Notes: generated by a model not told the origin, from the sequence alone. Shown: positions 1 to 6,742, counted from the stretch's first letter. The stretch is DNA of 7,653 nucleotides from Acidobacteriaceae bacterium (GCA_003151875.1 PLYW01000226.1:1-7653), one strand, 5' to 3'. Program-made: numbers and translations.

Positions 1-122
1 ACCACAGGGAAGTTGCTCACCTTTTCTTGCAAGGTAAGCCCCATAGATTTGAACTTCCTTAAGCCATTTCGCATTTGTTCCCACATTCCGCAGCAACCGT
101 GCCAGCCAGTCCTATTAGTCAT
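1..122 (-). CDS. weak partial ORF in left flank, unrecognised
   Basis: An ATG at 122-120 on the minus strand opens a frame that runs off the left edge (about 40 codons). It contains a GCCGMWEQ stretch and ends near LQEKVSNFPV. The frame is also open upstream of the ATG as far as the IS1111 boundary near 163, so the element may have landed in or just before a gene. No Shine-Dalgarno sequence is obvious and I do not recognise a family. It may be chance. Confidence 0.2.
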   Translation of the reverse strand, partial: MTNRTGWHGCCGMWEQMRNGLRKFKSMGLTLQEKVSNFPV

Positions 123-165
123 AGTATCCGCGCTCGAATCGGACGAGTGTTGCTGTCGAGAATGT

Positions 166-177
166 ATGGTCCGCCGC
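166..177 (+). repeat. IS1111 subterminal inverted repeat, transposase-distal end
   Basis: ATGGTCCGCCGC here is the exact reverse complement of 1552-1563. It marks the end of the element downstream of the transposase stop. Confidence 0.85.
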
Positions 178-276
178 CGGACTGCAAGAGTAGAGTGGTC
201 GGGCGAAGGGTCAGTCTGCGTAAATGTATCCGGCCTTTAGTTGGAGATGCTTCTCCGGGCCACGATGATGATGCGC

Positions 277-468
277 ACGTGCCGGTCCTGATAAATCCCT
301 CGGTTACCGGGAACCAACTGGCACAGCCAGGTTCTCCGGCACGTCGTTTGACTGTTCTCTCGTCCGTTCTCTCCTCAGCAGACGCTGGTGAGCTTAGTAG
401 TCGCCGCCGTCGAGGCGGTGGAAAAGTGGAAAGCGTTGTTGGCTTTCCAAGCGGAGCGTCTTTTCCAC
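277..468 (-). ncRNA. candidate bridge RNA (seekRNA) of the IS1111 element
   Basis: This is the structured part of the non-coding segment downstream of the transposase, where IS1111-group elements encode the guide RNA that pairs with donor and target DNA. Several stems are visible: a 9-bp stem 418-426/460-468 stacked directly on an 8-bp stem 427-434/442-449 (loop 435-441, asymmetric bulge 450-459); a stem 402-408/414-420 with loop GTCGA, which shares a few bases with and so competes against the first stem; a small hairpin 374-392; and a 9-bp stem 277-285/336-344 enclosing 311-314/331-334 and 318-322/326-330. Perfect arms with large unpaired internal segments resemble the guide loops of bridge RNAs. 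Strand and exact ends are inferred from the transposase orientation. I could not match the loops to the flanking DNA by eye. Confidence 0.6.
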
Positions 469-476
469 GGCCCGCT

Positions 477-1505
477 TTACGTCGTGCCTACAGGCTGGTG
501 TTGATAAACTTCGCCGCTGGATAGCACAGCCCATGCGATCCGTGCGAGCTTGTTAGCGATGGCGACGATGACCTTGTTGCGTGGGGCTCGTGCTTCGAGT
601 TGATGCACCCATCGTCCGAAGCCGCCGGTGTCGTACTTCACTCGATACAGCACAGCCCGTGCGCCATGGATGAACATGCGGCGCAGATATTCGTTGCCAC
701 GCTTGCTGATCCCACACAGTCTGGCCTTCCCGCCGGTTGAGCGTTGCTTGGGGACCAAGCCGAGCCAGGCGGCAAAGTCGCGCCCCTTGCGGAAGGCAGC
801 GCCGTTGCCGATGGCCGCAACCGTTGCCGTGGAAGCCAGCGGCCCTATTCCGGGGATCTGTCGCAGTCGCTGGCAGCTTGCATCCGCGCTTGCGATGCGC
901 TCGATCTCGTCGTCGGCCTGGTCAATGTCGGCCTCTAGTTGCTTCCACTCTTGCCAGACACCTTCGAGCAGCCTGCGCATGCGCGGCGACAGGTTCGCCT
1001 CGGCATCTTCCAGCAACGCCGCCATGTTGTTGCGCAGGTTCGCCGGTCGCTTGGGGAACGTGATGCCGCGCTCGAGGAGGAAGCCGCGGATCTGGTTGAT
1101 CACTGCCGTGCGGTGCTGTACCAGCCGGTCGCGCACGCGGTGGAGAGCTTGCAGGTCGAGCTGTTCGTCGGTCTTGATGGGAACGAACCGCATGTTCTGC
1201 CGCGCAACCGCTTCGGCGATGGCTTCAGCGTCGAGAAAGTCGTTCTTGTTCGACTTGAGAAATGGCTTTACGAACTGCCCCGGAATTAACCGCACATCGT
1301 GTCCCTGACCGCGAATGGCGGCTGCGATAAAGTGCGCTCCCGAACACGCCTCCATGCCAATCAGGGAGGCAGGCAGGTTCGCCGTGTAGGTTAGCAACTG
1401 CTTGCGTGAAAACTTCTTGCGAGCTAGTACCTTGCTCTGCTCGCCGAGTGTAACCAGATGAAATGTGGTCTTGCCCAGATCGACGCCGATGGATGTGATG
1501 TGCAC
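477..1505 (-). CDS. IS110/IS1111-family DEDD transposase
   Basis: This 342-aa RNA-guided recombinase moves the surrounding element. The N-terminal RuvC-like domain (DEDD_Tnp_IS110) carries D9 in GVDLGK, E52 in GMEACSGAH, and D89 and D92 in the KNDFLDAEA motif. After a helical linker (about 110-210), the C-terminal Transposase_20 domain starts at IPGIGPLAS (217-225) and contains RSTGGK with S256, the likely nucleophilic serine. The KSNKND wording and the architecture of the element place it in the IS1111 group. The start is GTG at 1505, chosen because AAGGAGG lies 8 nt upstream (1514-1520) and the family motif begins immediately after. Length is normal and all catalytic residues are present, so the enzyme should be functional. 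The long antisense frames over this gene are shadows. Confidence 0.95.
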   Translation of the reverse strand: MHITSIGVDLGKTTFHLVTLGEQSKVLARKKFSRKQLLTYTANLPASLIGMEACSGAHFIAAAIRGQGHDVRLIPGQFVKPFLKSNKNDFLDAEAIAEAVARQNMRFVPIKTDEQLDLQALHRVRDRLVQHRTAVINQIRGFLLERGITFPKRPANLRNNMAALLEDAEANLSPRMRRLLEGVWQEWKQLEADIDQADDEIERIASADASCQRLRQIPGIGPLASTATVAAIGNGAAFRKGRDFAAWLGLVPKQRSTGGKARLCGISKRGNEYLRRMFIHGARAVLYRVKYDTGGFGRWVHQLEARAPRNKVIVAIANKLARIAWAVLSSGEVYQHQPVGTT

Positions 1506-1513
1506 GCGATGAT

Positions 1514-1520
1514 CCTCCTT
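1514..1520 (-). promoter_or_regulatory. strong Shine-Dalgarno that fixes the GTG start of the transposase
   Basis: On the minus strand AAGGAGG lies 8 nt upstream of GTG at 1505-1503. It supports the non-ATG start over the longer alternative frame beginning near 1539. Confidence 0.75.
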
Positions 1521-1551
1521 GTGTGCTGCCGAGCAACAACGATGTTACTCA

Positions 1552-1563
1552 GCGGCGGACCAT
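1552..1563 (-). repeat. IS1111 subterminal inverted repeat, transposase-proximal end
   Basis: The plus strand reads GCGGCGGACCAT, the exact reverse complement of 166-177. It lies 46 nt upstream of the transposase start, in the position of the left repeat in IS1111-type elements. Confidence 0.85.
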
Positions 1564-1570
1564 CTCATTA

Positions 1571-1960
1571 ATCGCCAAGTCGTAGGTAATCCTAAGCACG
1601 GCCGTTTCTGTATGTGTCCCGGCGATCCCAAGTGACGCGAGCCAGAAGTCTGGTTGTGGGAATTTTCACCGGAACGCCCCAAGGTGCAGCAATCCACATG
1701 AGCGAGAAGTCGGCAAACCGCCGACTGAGAGCGGACAACACGCCGTAAGTCACAAGAAAGGGTAGGGCGTTATACGGCCAAGCAGCGGTGCCAATGCGGG
1801 TGCCGGATGCTGGCCGAGTCCCGAGGAACATATTCCATCCGGTTCAGATAGGGTGCGAGTTGGGCTGTTCTCAACATCTATCCGACTAACCTGTGGTTTC
1901 CGAGTGACGTGCCGATCATCGGTTTCAATGCCTGAGCTTTTTCTGGGTCGAGCGCCGGAA
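1571..1960. other. intergenic region between the IS1111 element and the kinase stop
   Basis: About 390 bp without a convincing gene. A minus-strand frame of 79 codons (1831-1592) and an overlapping frame of 75 codons (1977-1750) show no recognisable domain and no good ribosome binding site. The 5' part carries a copy of a dispersed repeat (1582-1655) shared with 5659-5774. No T-rich hairpin terminator is visible after the kinase stop. Confidence 0.6.
1582..1655 (+). repeat. dispersed repeat, copy A (short form)
   Basis: Two blocks match 5659-5774 in the same orientation. Positions 1582-1601 match 5659-5678 at 16 of 20 bases. Positions 1607-1655 match 5724-5774 with an identical TCTGTATGTG start and a later stretch GACGCG-n-GCC-n-GAAGTC-nn-GTT shared at 18 of 22 bases. 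In copy A the blocks are only 5 nt apart, against 45 nt in copy B. Both copies are intergenic. I do not recognise the family. Confidence 0.55.
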
Positions 1961-4783
1961 CTATTGCAACTTCGCATACTCCGCCTTGGCTTCCTTCAGG
2001 ATGGGGAGGTCAGGGTCGGCGTCTTTCCAGAGGGTGAGGAAGTCCTGATATGCGGTGCGGGCTTTGGCCGTGTCGCCTTGCATGGCGTAAGCGCGGGCCA
2101 GTCCGAGACGAGCCAGCGCTCCCCACGAGTTCATCACCACTCCTCGATGGTCAATGAACTTCTGAAATTCTGCTGCCGCTCGATTGCCGTCGTGGAGCAT
2201 GAGATAGGCTTCCCCACGCAAATAAGCGGGGCACATCAATATCGTGAAGTTTGTTGCTAGGCTAAGTTCGGTCGTGCTCGCCACCCTCAATAGTTCGATT
2301 GCGCGGTTCGGGTCCTTGTGCTCCAAGGCGACGGCCGCCCGGATTGTGGGCAACCAATATCTTTGAACCAACGTGCTCAGCGGAAATGTTTTGTTGAGTT
2401 CAGCCGCCAGCTTCTCCGCCCCTGCCGTGTCGCCTGCCCGCGCCCGCGCCAGCGCCCCCATTGCCTGCACATCGCGATTCGGGGCCAGCTTCAACGCCGC
2501 ATTGGCCTCGGCACGCGCCTGCTCCCGGTTTCCCGATTCCACCTCGCGCAGCGCTGCCGCTGCCAGATAGTCACCAGCCGTCTCTTTGGCGTCGTTGTGC
2601 TGGGCGGAATCCATCGCCCGGCGGGTCAGCTCGTGCGCGTTCTTCAGTTTGCCGTACCAACCTTCCGTGTCGGCTTGCGTTGCCAGCAGCAGGTCTTCCA
2701 CGCCGGGCTTGCCCATAGCGGCTGAGACCAACTCAACTATCTGCGCCGTGTCGCCCTTCAGAAACGCCAAATAGTAGCGGTTCTGGAGCAGTTGCTCGTT
2801 GTCCAGCTTGCGCTCTTCCGCCTGTTTGAATACTGCTTCCACTTCATCCAGCCGGTTGAGGCCCATGCCGGAGAAGCTGAGGCCTACATAGCCGACGATA
2901 CCATTTGGCTCCAAGCGCAGAGCCTCTCGATATTCCTCAAATGCTTTTTCCCAGTTTCCCAGAGTGAGGGAAAGAAACCCCAGGTTTCCGTAAACCAAAA
3001 AGTCCCTCGGGTAGATCTGCTGCCAGAGTTCATATGTCTGCGCGGCCTTCTCCAGTTCTCCCGTCACGTTAAAGTAGTAGGCTCCCTCGATGTTGAACCG
3101 CTCCCGTTCGCTGACTTTCTCCCGCAGGTCGTAAGCCTTCCGTGCATTTTCGGCCGCCCGCCCCATTTCGTTGAGGTCGATGTATATGTACGTCATCGAG
3201 ACGTAAGCCATGGCAAAATTCGGGTCAAGGTCCACGGCCCGCTTGAAGAAGGGCAGCGCGGCTCTACCCTCTTTCGCATTGGCCATCTTCCATCCGAGGC
3301 TATAGGCTTTCAGCGCCTCCAGCGATGGTGTGGTCGCTTCCTCCAGCGGCGTGTCATACCTTTGCACCGAGCTGAGCGACTCCCCCAGCTTGCTCCGCAA
3401 ACTGACTGCCCCACTGTCCAGAGACTTCAGCACCGCTTCCTTGCCCGCCGCCTGCTCCTGCACCTCCGCGAGCACGTCCCCCGTGTTGCAGTTCACTGCC
3501 TTCAGGCCGATCACGTACTGGCTGCCTAGCGCAGCAATCGAGCCGGTCAGCATGGCCTTGCTGCCCGAGCGCTGGCAGACCTCGTGTGTGACCCCCGGCG
3601 TTAAACGGTCACCGGCAGAACGGCCCATCAGCTTCAATGTCTGATTCACTTTGCTGTCGGAAACCACGGCGAGAAAGGGCGATTGCTCAAGCTGTACCGA
3701 GAGTCCCTGCTTCAGCGTGTCATCGAATACCGCATCGCCCGTCTTGTTGTCGAAATCAGCGAGGACGATGGTGTCCTTTTCGGTCAGGCCGGTCGTAGTC
3801 TGGTGCGAGCGGAAGTACCATATTCCCCCGATGGCAGCCGCGATCAGTATCAGTGCAGCGAGAACAAGAACCTTCCAGAGTTTCCTGCCCGCTGCAGGAA
3901 CTTCGGTCACTCTAACCGCACTCGGTGTGAGCAGCCGTCGCAGATCAATGGCCAGCTCTTTCGCCGACTGGTAGCGGTTCTCGGGTTCCTTCTCCAAGCA
4001 CTTTCCGATGATCCTCTCCAGTTCTGGAGACAACCTGGGATTGAGAGCGGTAGGTAAGGGTGGCGGCCTGCGCAGAATGGCACCGATCAGTTGCGATCGT
4101 TCCACTTGTGCGAAAGGCTGCTGTCCCGTCGCCATCTCGTACAGCACCGACCCGGTCGCGTGAATGTCGGTGCGAGCGTCGATCTCTCCTCCCAGCAACT
4201 GCTCTGGCGCCATGTAGGGCAGAGTCCCGGCTATGGTTTGTGTCTCGCTGAAGCTCTCCGTCGCGGCATTCGCCATAACCGGAAGCCGTAGCTTGGCCAG
4301 CCCGAAGTCCAGAATCTTCAGCCTTCCGTCACTCGTAACCCGCAAGTTGCCAGGCTTGAGGTCACGGTGAACCACCCCGTGCTCATGGGCTGCCGCTAAG
4401 CCTTCGGCGAGTTGCACGCCCAGACGCAGGATTTCCTTCTCCGGCAGCGGTGCAGCAGCGACCTTCTCGCTCAGCGTGATTCCGGGGATGTACTCCATCA
4501 CCAGGAAGTCCACCCCCTGCTGCGTGTCGAAGTCGTGGATGGTAGCGATGTTGGGATGGTTGAGCTGCGAGAGAATCAGAGCTTCTTTGCGGAAATGCTT
4601 GCGAGCGGACTGGTCGATGAGCGTACCGGGTGGAAGAACCTTGATGGCAGCATCACGGGCGAGGTGCTCGTCGTGGGCGCGGTAAACTTCTCCCATGCCG
4701 CCAGCGCCGATCTTCTCGACGATGCGGTAGTGGCCCAGCTCGGTGCCGACGAGTAAATCCTGGCCGAACGCTCGGCTGTCCAT
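1961..4783 (-). CDS. membrane-anchored Ser/Thr protein kinase with TolB/FlgO-like and TPR regions
   Basis: This 940-aa Hanks-type kinase probably senses an envelope signal and phosphorylates cytoplasmic proteins. The kinase domain (about 19-285) has the glycine loop GAGGMG (26-31), AIK lysine K48, alpha-C glutamate E67, HRDLKPGN (139-146, catalytic D141), DFG (159-161) and APE (192-194), so it should be active. One hydrophobic segment (about 303-323) follows a basic stretch, placing the kinase inside and the rest outside. Residues about 335-475, starting DTIVLADFDNKTGD, resemble the TolB/FlgO-like domain found in such kinases. Residues about 488-938 are helical repeats of TPR type (e.g. ALPFFKRAVDLDPNFAMAY). 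This architecture and the C-terminus DADPDLPILKEAKAEYAKLQ are typical of Acidobacteria paralogues. The ATG at 4783 is preceded by GAGGGAG with a 10-nt spacer. No phosphatase or response regulator is adjacent, so the partner is unknown. Confidence 0.95.
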   Translation of the reverse strand: MDSRAFGQDLLVGTELGHYRIVEKIGAGGMGEVYRAHDEHLARDAAIKVLPPGTLIDQSARKHFRKEALILSQLNHPNIATIHDFDTQQGVDFLVMEYIPGITLSEKVAAAPLPEKEILRLGVQLAEGLAAAHEHGVVHRDLKPGNLRVTSDGRLKILDFGLAKLRLPVMANAATESFSETQTIAGTLPYMAPEQLLGGEIDARTDIHATGSVLYEMATGQQPFAQVERSQLIGAILRRPPPLPTALNPRLSPELERIIGKCLEKEPENRYQSAKELAIDLRRLLTPSAVRVTEVPAAGRKLWKVLVLAALILIAAAIGGIWYFRSHQTTTGLTEKDTIVLADFDNKTGDAVFDDTLKQGLSVQLEQSPFLAVVSDSKVNQTLKLMGRSAGDRLTPGVTHEVCQRSGSKAMLTGSIAALGSQYVIGLKAVNCNTGDVLAEVQEQAAGKEAVLKSLDSGAVSLRSKLGESLSSVQRYDTPLEEATTPSLEALKAYSLGWKMANAKEGRAALPFFKRAVDLDPNFAMAYVSMTYIYIDLNEMGRAAENARKAYDLREKVSERERFNIEGAYYFNVTGELEKAAQTYELWQQIYPRDFLVYGNLGFLSLTLGNWEKAFEEYREALRLEPNGIVGYVGLSFSGMGLNRLDEVEAVFKQAEERKLDNEQLLQNRYYLAFLKGDTAQIVELVSAAMGKPGVEDLLLATQADTEGWYGKLKNAHELTRRAMDSAQHNDAKETAGDYLAAAALREVESGNREQARAEANAALKLAPNRDVQAMGALARARAGDTAGAEKLAAELNKTFPLSTLVQRYWLPTIRAAVALEHKDPNRAIELLRVASTTELSLATNFTILMCPAYLRGEAYLMLHDGNRAAAEFQKFIDHRGVVMNSWGALARLGLARAYAMQGDTAKARTAYQDFLTLWKDADPDLPILKEAKAEYAKLQ

Positions 4784-4819
4784 GGGGAAGAAGCTCCCTC
4801 CCCCTCACCTCACGCACCT

Positions 4820-4825
4820 ATTCTA
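4820..4825 (-). promoter_or_regulatory. possible -10 box for the kinase gene
   Basis: The minus strand reads TAGAAT here, about 37 nt before the ATG. The nearest -35-like hexamer (TTGTCG) is 20 nt upstream, longer than ideal, so the call is weak. The rest of the 227-bp gap up to 5010 shows no gene. Confidence 0.25.
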
Positions 4826-5010
4826 AGTCGTTGGCGTAAAGGAATCGACAAGAAACCGTGCTCAGCCTTCCTGCGGCATGCGCTGCCGATTGCTGTCGCA
4901 ATATCGCCATCTCACACGTAATCCCAGAACCGAGCCGGTCGCTGGTGGCTTGTTGGCAACCCGGAAACTATCCACTTGCCCGACCAGGGTTCAGTTGGCA
5001 CGGCCCTCAC

Positions 5011-5400
5011 TTAGGCGGCCTTTGCCGCCGCACCTCGTGGCGTCAGAACCGCAAGAACGGCCGCCACAACAAAAAGTGCGAGGACGTCGCCCCACAGGTG
5101 TCCCATGTGCTCGGGGTTCGCCACGGACTGTACTGCCATAATTCCGCCGTGCACAACGCTGGACCACACCGTGAACCAGATGAGGCTTAAGTGTGCGAGC
5201 GGGTTGCGGCTGGCGACCAACAGAAAAACGCCCAGCGTCGCATAAATGCCCAGAATCATCTGCAGGTAATCCGACTGGCCCGCGTGCCACGACCAGCCAG
5301 ACGGCCAAATAATGGTGAGCGGGTAGATCCCGATTATGAAGATCAATCCCACTAGCAGCAACGCAATGCGCAGGTACTTGATCCGATCAGCTTGGTCCAT
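5011..5400 (-). CDS. small four-TM membrane protein, DUF6632-like
   Basis: A 129-aa integral membrane protein of unknown function. Four hydrophobic segments are visible at about 10-32, 46-64, 70-92 and 102-120. The polar connections carry motifs I associate with DUF6632 proteins: WPSGWSWHAGQSDY after TM1, ASRNPLAHLSLIWFTVWSSVVHGGIM across TM3 and NPEHMGHLWGD before TM4. The family name is recalled, not searched. Conserved His and Trp near the membrane faces could be functional, but no reaction is known. The ATG at 5400 has GGAG 6 nt upstream, a good Shine-Dalgarno. The gene is upstream of the kinase in the same direction but 227 bp away, so shared transcription is doubtful. Confidence 0.85.
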   Translation of the reverse strand: MDQADRIKYLRIALLLVGLIFIIGIYPLTIIWPSGWSWHAGQSDYLQMILGIYATLGVFLLVASRNPLAHLSLIWFTVWSSVVHGGIMAVQSVANPEHMGHLWGDVLALFVVAAVLAVLTPRGAAAKAA

Positions 5401-6044
5401 GTCTTTCTCCGTGAGGTCACAGGATGCAACCGCGGCTCTCGGCGTTTTCTGTTAGGGAGTTCCGCGGCGCAAGACAGCATATCAAGGATTCCCATTCTTG
5501 GGGTTACGATTGCCTCGCAGGATACTCCAAACCAAGCCGCGAGTGACTACTTCAGGCGTGCTTTCGGTTCAGGATTGGCAGTATTTTGTCCGGTTGGTCG
5601 CCAGCCGGAACGGCGCTTTTTGCCAATCCTCGGATAGGTGTTGTGACATCCCCATATAGTACGTAATCCTGAACGCGGGTCTCAGTCGCCCTACGGTGGG
5701 CGACCTGCCGCCGTCAGAGCGGATCTGTATGTGCCCAGGACGGACTCCCGTCGACGCGGGCCCGAAGTCCTGTTCGAGGAGATGATGCCAAAAAGGTGTC
5801 AATCGGCGCCCGCGACCCGATGTGATCTCCGCGAAGCCAGTTTCAGGACAACCTACGGTTGGTCAACCATCCGCCGGCTTTCCTCAGTCTTCTGCCCAAC
5901 CACTGGAAGTCTGGTCGCCTCTCGTTCCGTGACGAATTTATGCCGAGTATTTCCCGCGAGGTGTGCCGAAAGGAAATCGATGATCGCTAACCTGACCACG
6001 TCGCAAATGGGGGAGTCGAAGCCTCCTTCAGCGGATCGCATTGC
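5401..6044. other. long gene-poor intergenic region
   Basis: About 644 bp between the membrane protein and the OsmC gene. It contains dispersed repeat copy B (5659-5774) and small inverted repeats such as GGTTG/CAACC at 5857-5868. A 105-codon plus-strand frame (5731-6048) and minus-strand frames of 77 codons (5802-5569) and 62 codons (6041-5853) overlap each other; none has a family signature or a good ribosome binding site. It could be decayed coding DNA or a regulatory or repeat-rich spacer. Confidence 0.6.
5659..5774 (+). repeat. dispersed repeat, copy B (long form with hairpin insert)
   Basis: Matches copy A (1582-1655) in two blocks, 5659-5678 and 5724-5774. The 45 nt between the blocks (5679-5723) include a perfect 7-bp hairpin GTCGCCC/GGGCGAC at 5685-5691 and 5698-5704 with loop TACGGT. 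This insert is missing in copy A. The same-orientation arrangement about 4.1 kb apart in two intergenic gaps suggests a genome-wide repeat. Confidence 0.55.
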
Positions 6045-6536
6045 TTAAGTCGCGGCGGTCTCACCTACGATCTCCACGCTGGAGGTGATCTGGAATGCTG
6101 GGATGAGCGAGCGATACACCGGGCACCTTTGCGCGTACTCACCATGCACGCGCTCCACAGTCTCGCGTACCGCGGCGGGATCGTCGGACTGCAAATGGTG
6201 GGTCACGTGCACCCGCCGGATAACGAGAACCCCGCCATCGTCCTCCACTTCACCGTGGACATCGCAACTAAGGCGGCCATCATTAGCATTGATTTTGCGC
6301 GCATCCAGCGCGCCGGCAAACGTGCCGAGCATTCAACCGCCCAGAGCCGCAATCACGTAGTCAATAGTGGTGGCGTGCGGCTCGGGCAGGCGACTTTCGT
6401 CAATGCCGTAGTGTTTGGCAATACCCCCGTGGACGCTGAACATCACGGGCTGTGGTTCTCCTGGCAAGTACGCTCGTCGCAGCGGGCCCTTAATGCGCTC
6501 AATGCGTACGTTGGAAGTGTAGGCGATTGCAGTCAT
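6045..6536 (-). CDS. OsmC/Ohr-family peroxidase-like protein, probable selenoprotein with in-frame UGA
   Basis: Read through one TGA (6335-6333), this encodes 163 aa of the OsmC/Ohr superfamily, cytoplasmic enzymes that reduce organic hydroperoxides with a Cys pair. The N-terminal half includes HYGIDESRLPEPHATTIDY (42-60) followed by VIAALGG, then the TGA at codon 68, where relatives carry the peroxidatic Cys. The same frame continues with MLGTFAGALDARK and GGVLVIRRVHVTHHL, and has the second conserved Cys, C138, in RCPVYRSL. Total length is normal for the family. ATG at 6536 is chosen over an upstream start at 6608 because GGAG lies 7 nt before it and the family N-terminus fits. No other stop or frameshift occurs, and a SECIS-like hairpin follows the TGA. 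I infer Sec68/Cys138. The alternative is a recent nonsense mutation or sequencing error (TGC or TGT to TGA). Split annotation into 6536-6333 and 6332-6045 would be wrong. Confidence 0.8.
6297..6313 (-). promoter_or_regulatory. candidate bacterial SECIS hairpin for Sec insertion
   Basis: On the mRNA strand a perfect 6-bp stem GCGCGC/GCGCGC closes a five-base loop UGGAU. The loop begins 25 nt after the UGA (6333-6335), and its second base is G. Bacterial SECIS elements sit inside the coding region just after the UGA, with a small apical loop having G at one of its first two positions at roughly this distance. UUU/AAA can extend the stem below an asymmetric GCCG bulge. The arms also encode the family-conserved GALDAR segment, so part of the pairing may be coincidental. 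Confidence 0.6.
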
Positions 6537-6607
6537 TGATTTCTCCGTGTCTACGCCCATGATAATGGAAGGACGGAGCACGCGGTCGTGAATACAAAGA
6601 GTAAGCA

Positions 6608-6742
6608 ATGGAAGAGATCCTTGAAACGAGCATCCCGTGGCCTGAGCTTCGGCCTATCTTCCCACATGTCAACTTCTGGGAGATCCGGGCGGATTGGGAA
6701 CGAGAAACGATAGGTCCCTATCGGGACTGCCCTGGCCGATGA
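6608..6742 (+). CDS. short ORF divergent from osmC-like gene, unrecognised; possibly truncated by the IS91 element
   Basis: A 44-codon plus-strand frame starting MEEILETSIPWPELRPIF and containing NFWEIRADWER. It begins 71 bp from the OsmC start, in divergent orientation. The ribosome binding site is weak (AAGAG). The predicted IS91 terminus near 6702 falls around codon 32, so the last dozen codons would come from the transposon and the original gene may have been longer. No family is recognised. Confidence 0.25.
   Translation: MEEILETSIPWPELRPIFPHVNFWEIRADWERETIGPYRDCPGR

Larger units (their letters stand above)
163..1570 (-). mobile_element. IS110-family insertion sequence, IS1111 group, apparently complete
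   Basis: The element is about 1.4 kb and holds a single DEDD transposase on the minus strand. A 12-bp perfect inverted repeat (ATGGTCCGCCGC) occurs at 166-177 and, inverted, at 1552-1563. Inverted repeats set slightly inside the tips, a very short gap between the left repeat and the transposase (about 46 nt), and a long non-coding segment after the transposase (about 300 nt) are the marks of the IS1111 group rather than the classic IS110 group. The outer limits assume the usual asymmetry for this group, about 7 nt outside the repeat upstream of the transposase and about 3 nt outside the downstream one, so they may be off by a few bases. No target duplication is expected or seen. The transposase frame is intact, so the element may be mobile. 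Confidence 0.85.

Noticed and set aside
75..524. 149-codon plus-strand ORF across the IS1111 left end
   Set aside because: It spans the flank, the inverted repeat and the structured RNA region and overlaps the transposase 3' end; no domain, so coincidental.
628..1308. 226-codon plus-strand ORF
   Set aside because: Antisense shadow of the IS1111 transposase; low-complexity Ser/Arg-rich composition.
2792..3529. 245-codon plus-strand ORF
   Set aside because: Antisense shadow of the kinase TPR region; no family features, while the minus strand carries a clear protein.
5014..5029. GGCGGC/GCCGCC hairpin at the end of the DUF6632-like gene as a terminator
   Set aside because: It lies inside the last codons (Ala-rich tail) and is not followed by a T-run on the minus strand.
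5731..6048. 105-codon plus-strand ORF in the gene-poor gap
   Set aside because: Starts within dispersed repeat copy B, has no ribosome binding site or recognisable domain, and composition is not protein-like.
6333..6335. TGA as a disabling stop making the OsmC gene a pseudogene
   Set aside because: It is the only disruption, it sits at the reactive Cys position, the downstream half is fully conserved in frame, and a SECIS-like hairpin follows. Kept only as the alternative explanation.
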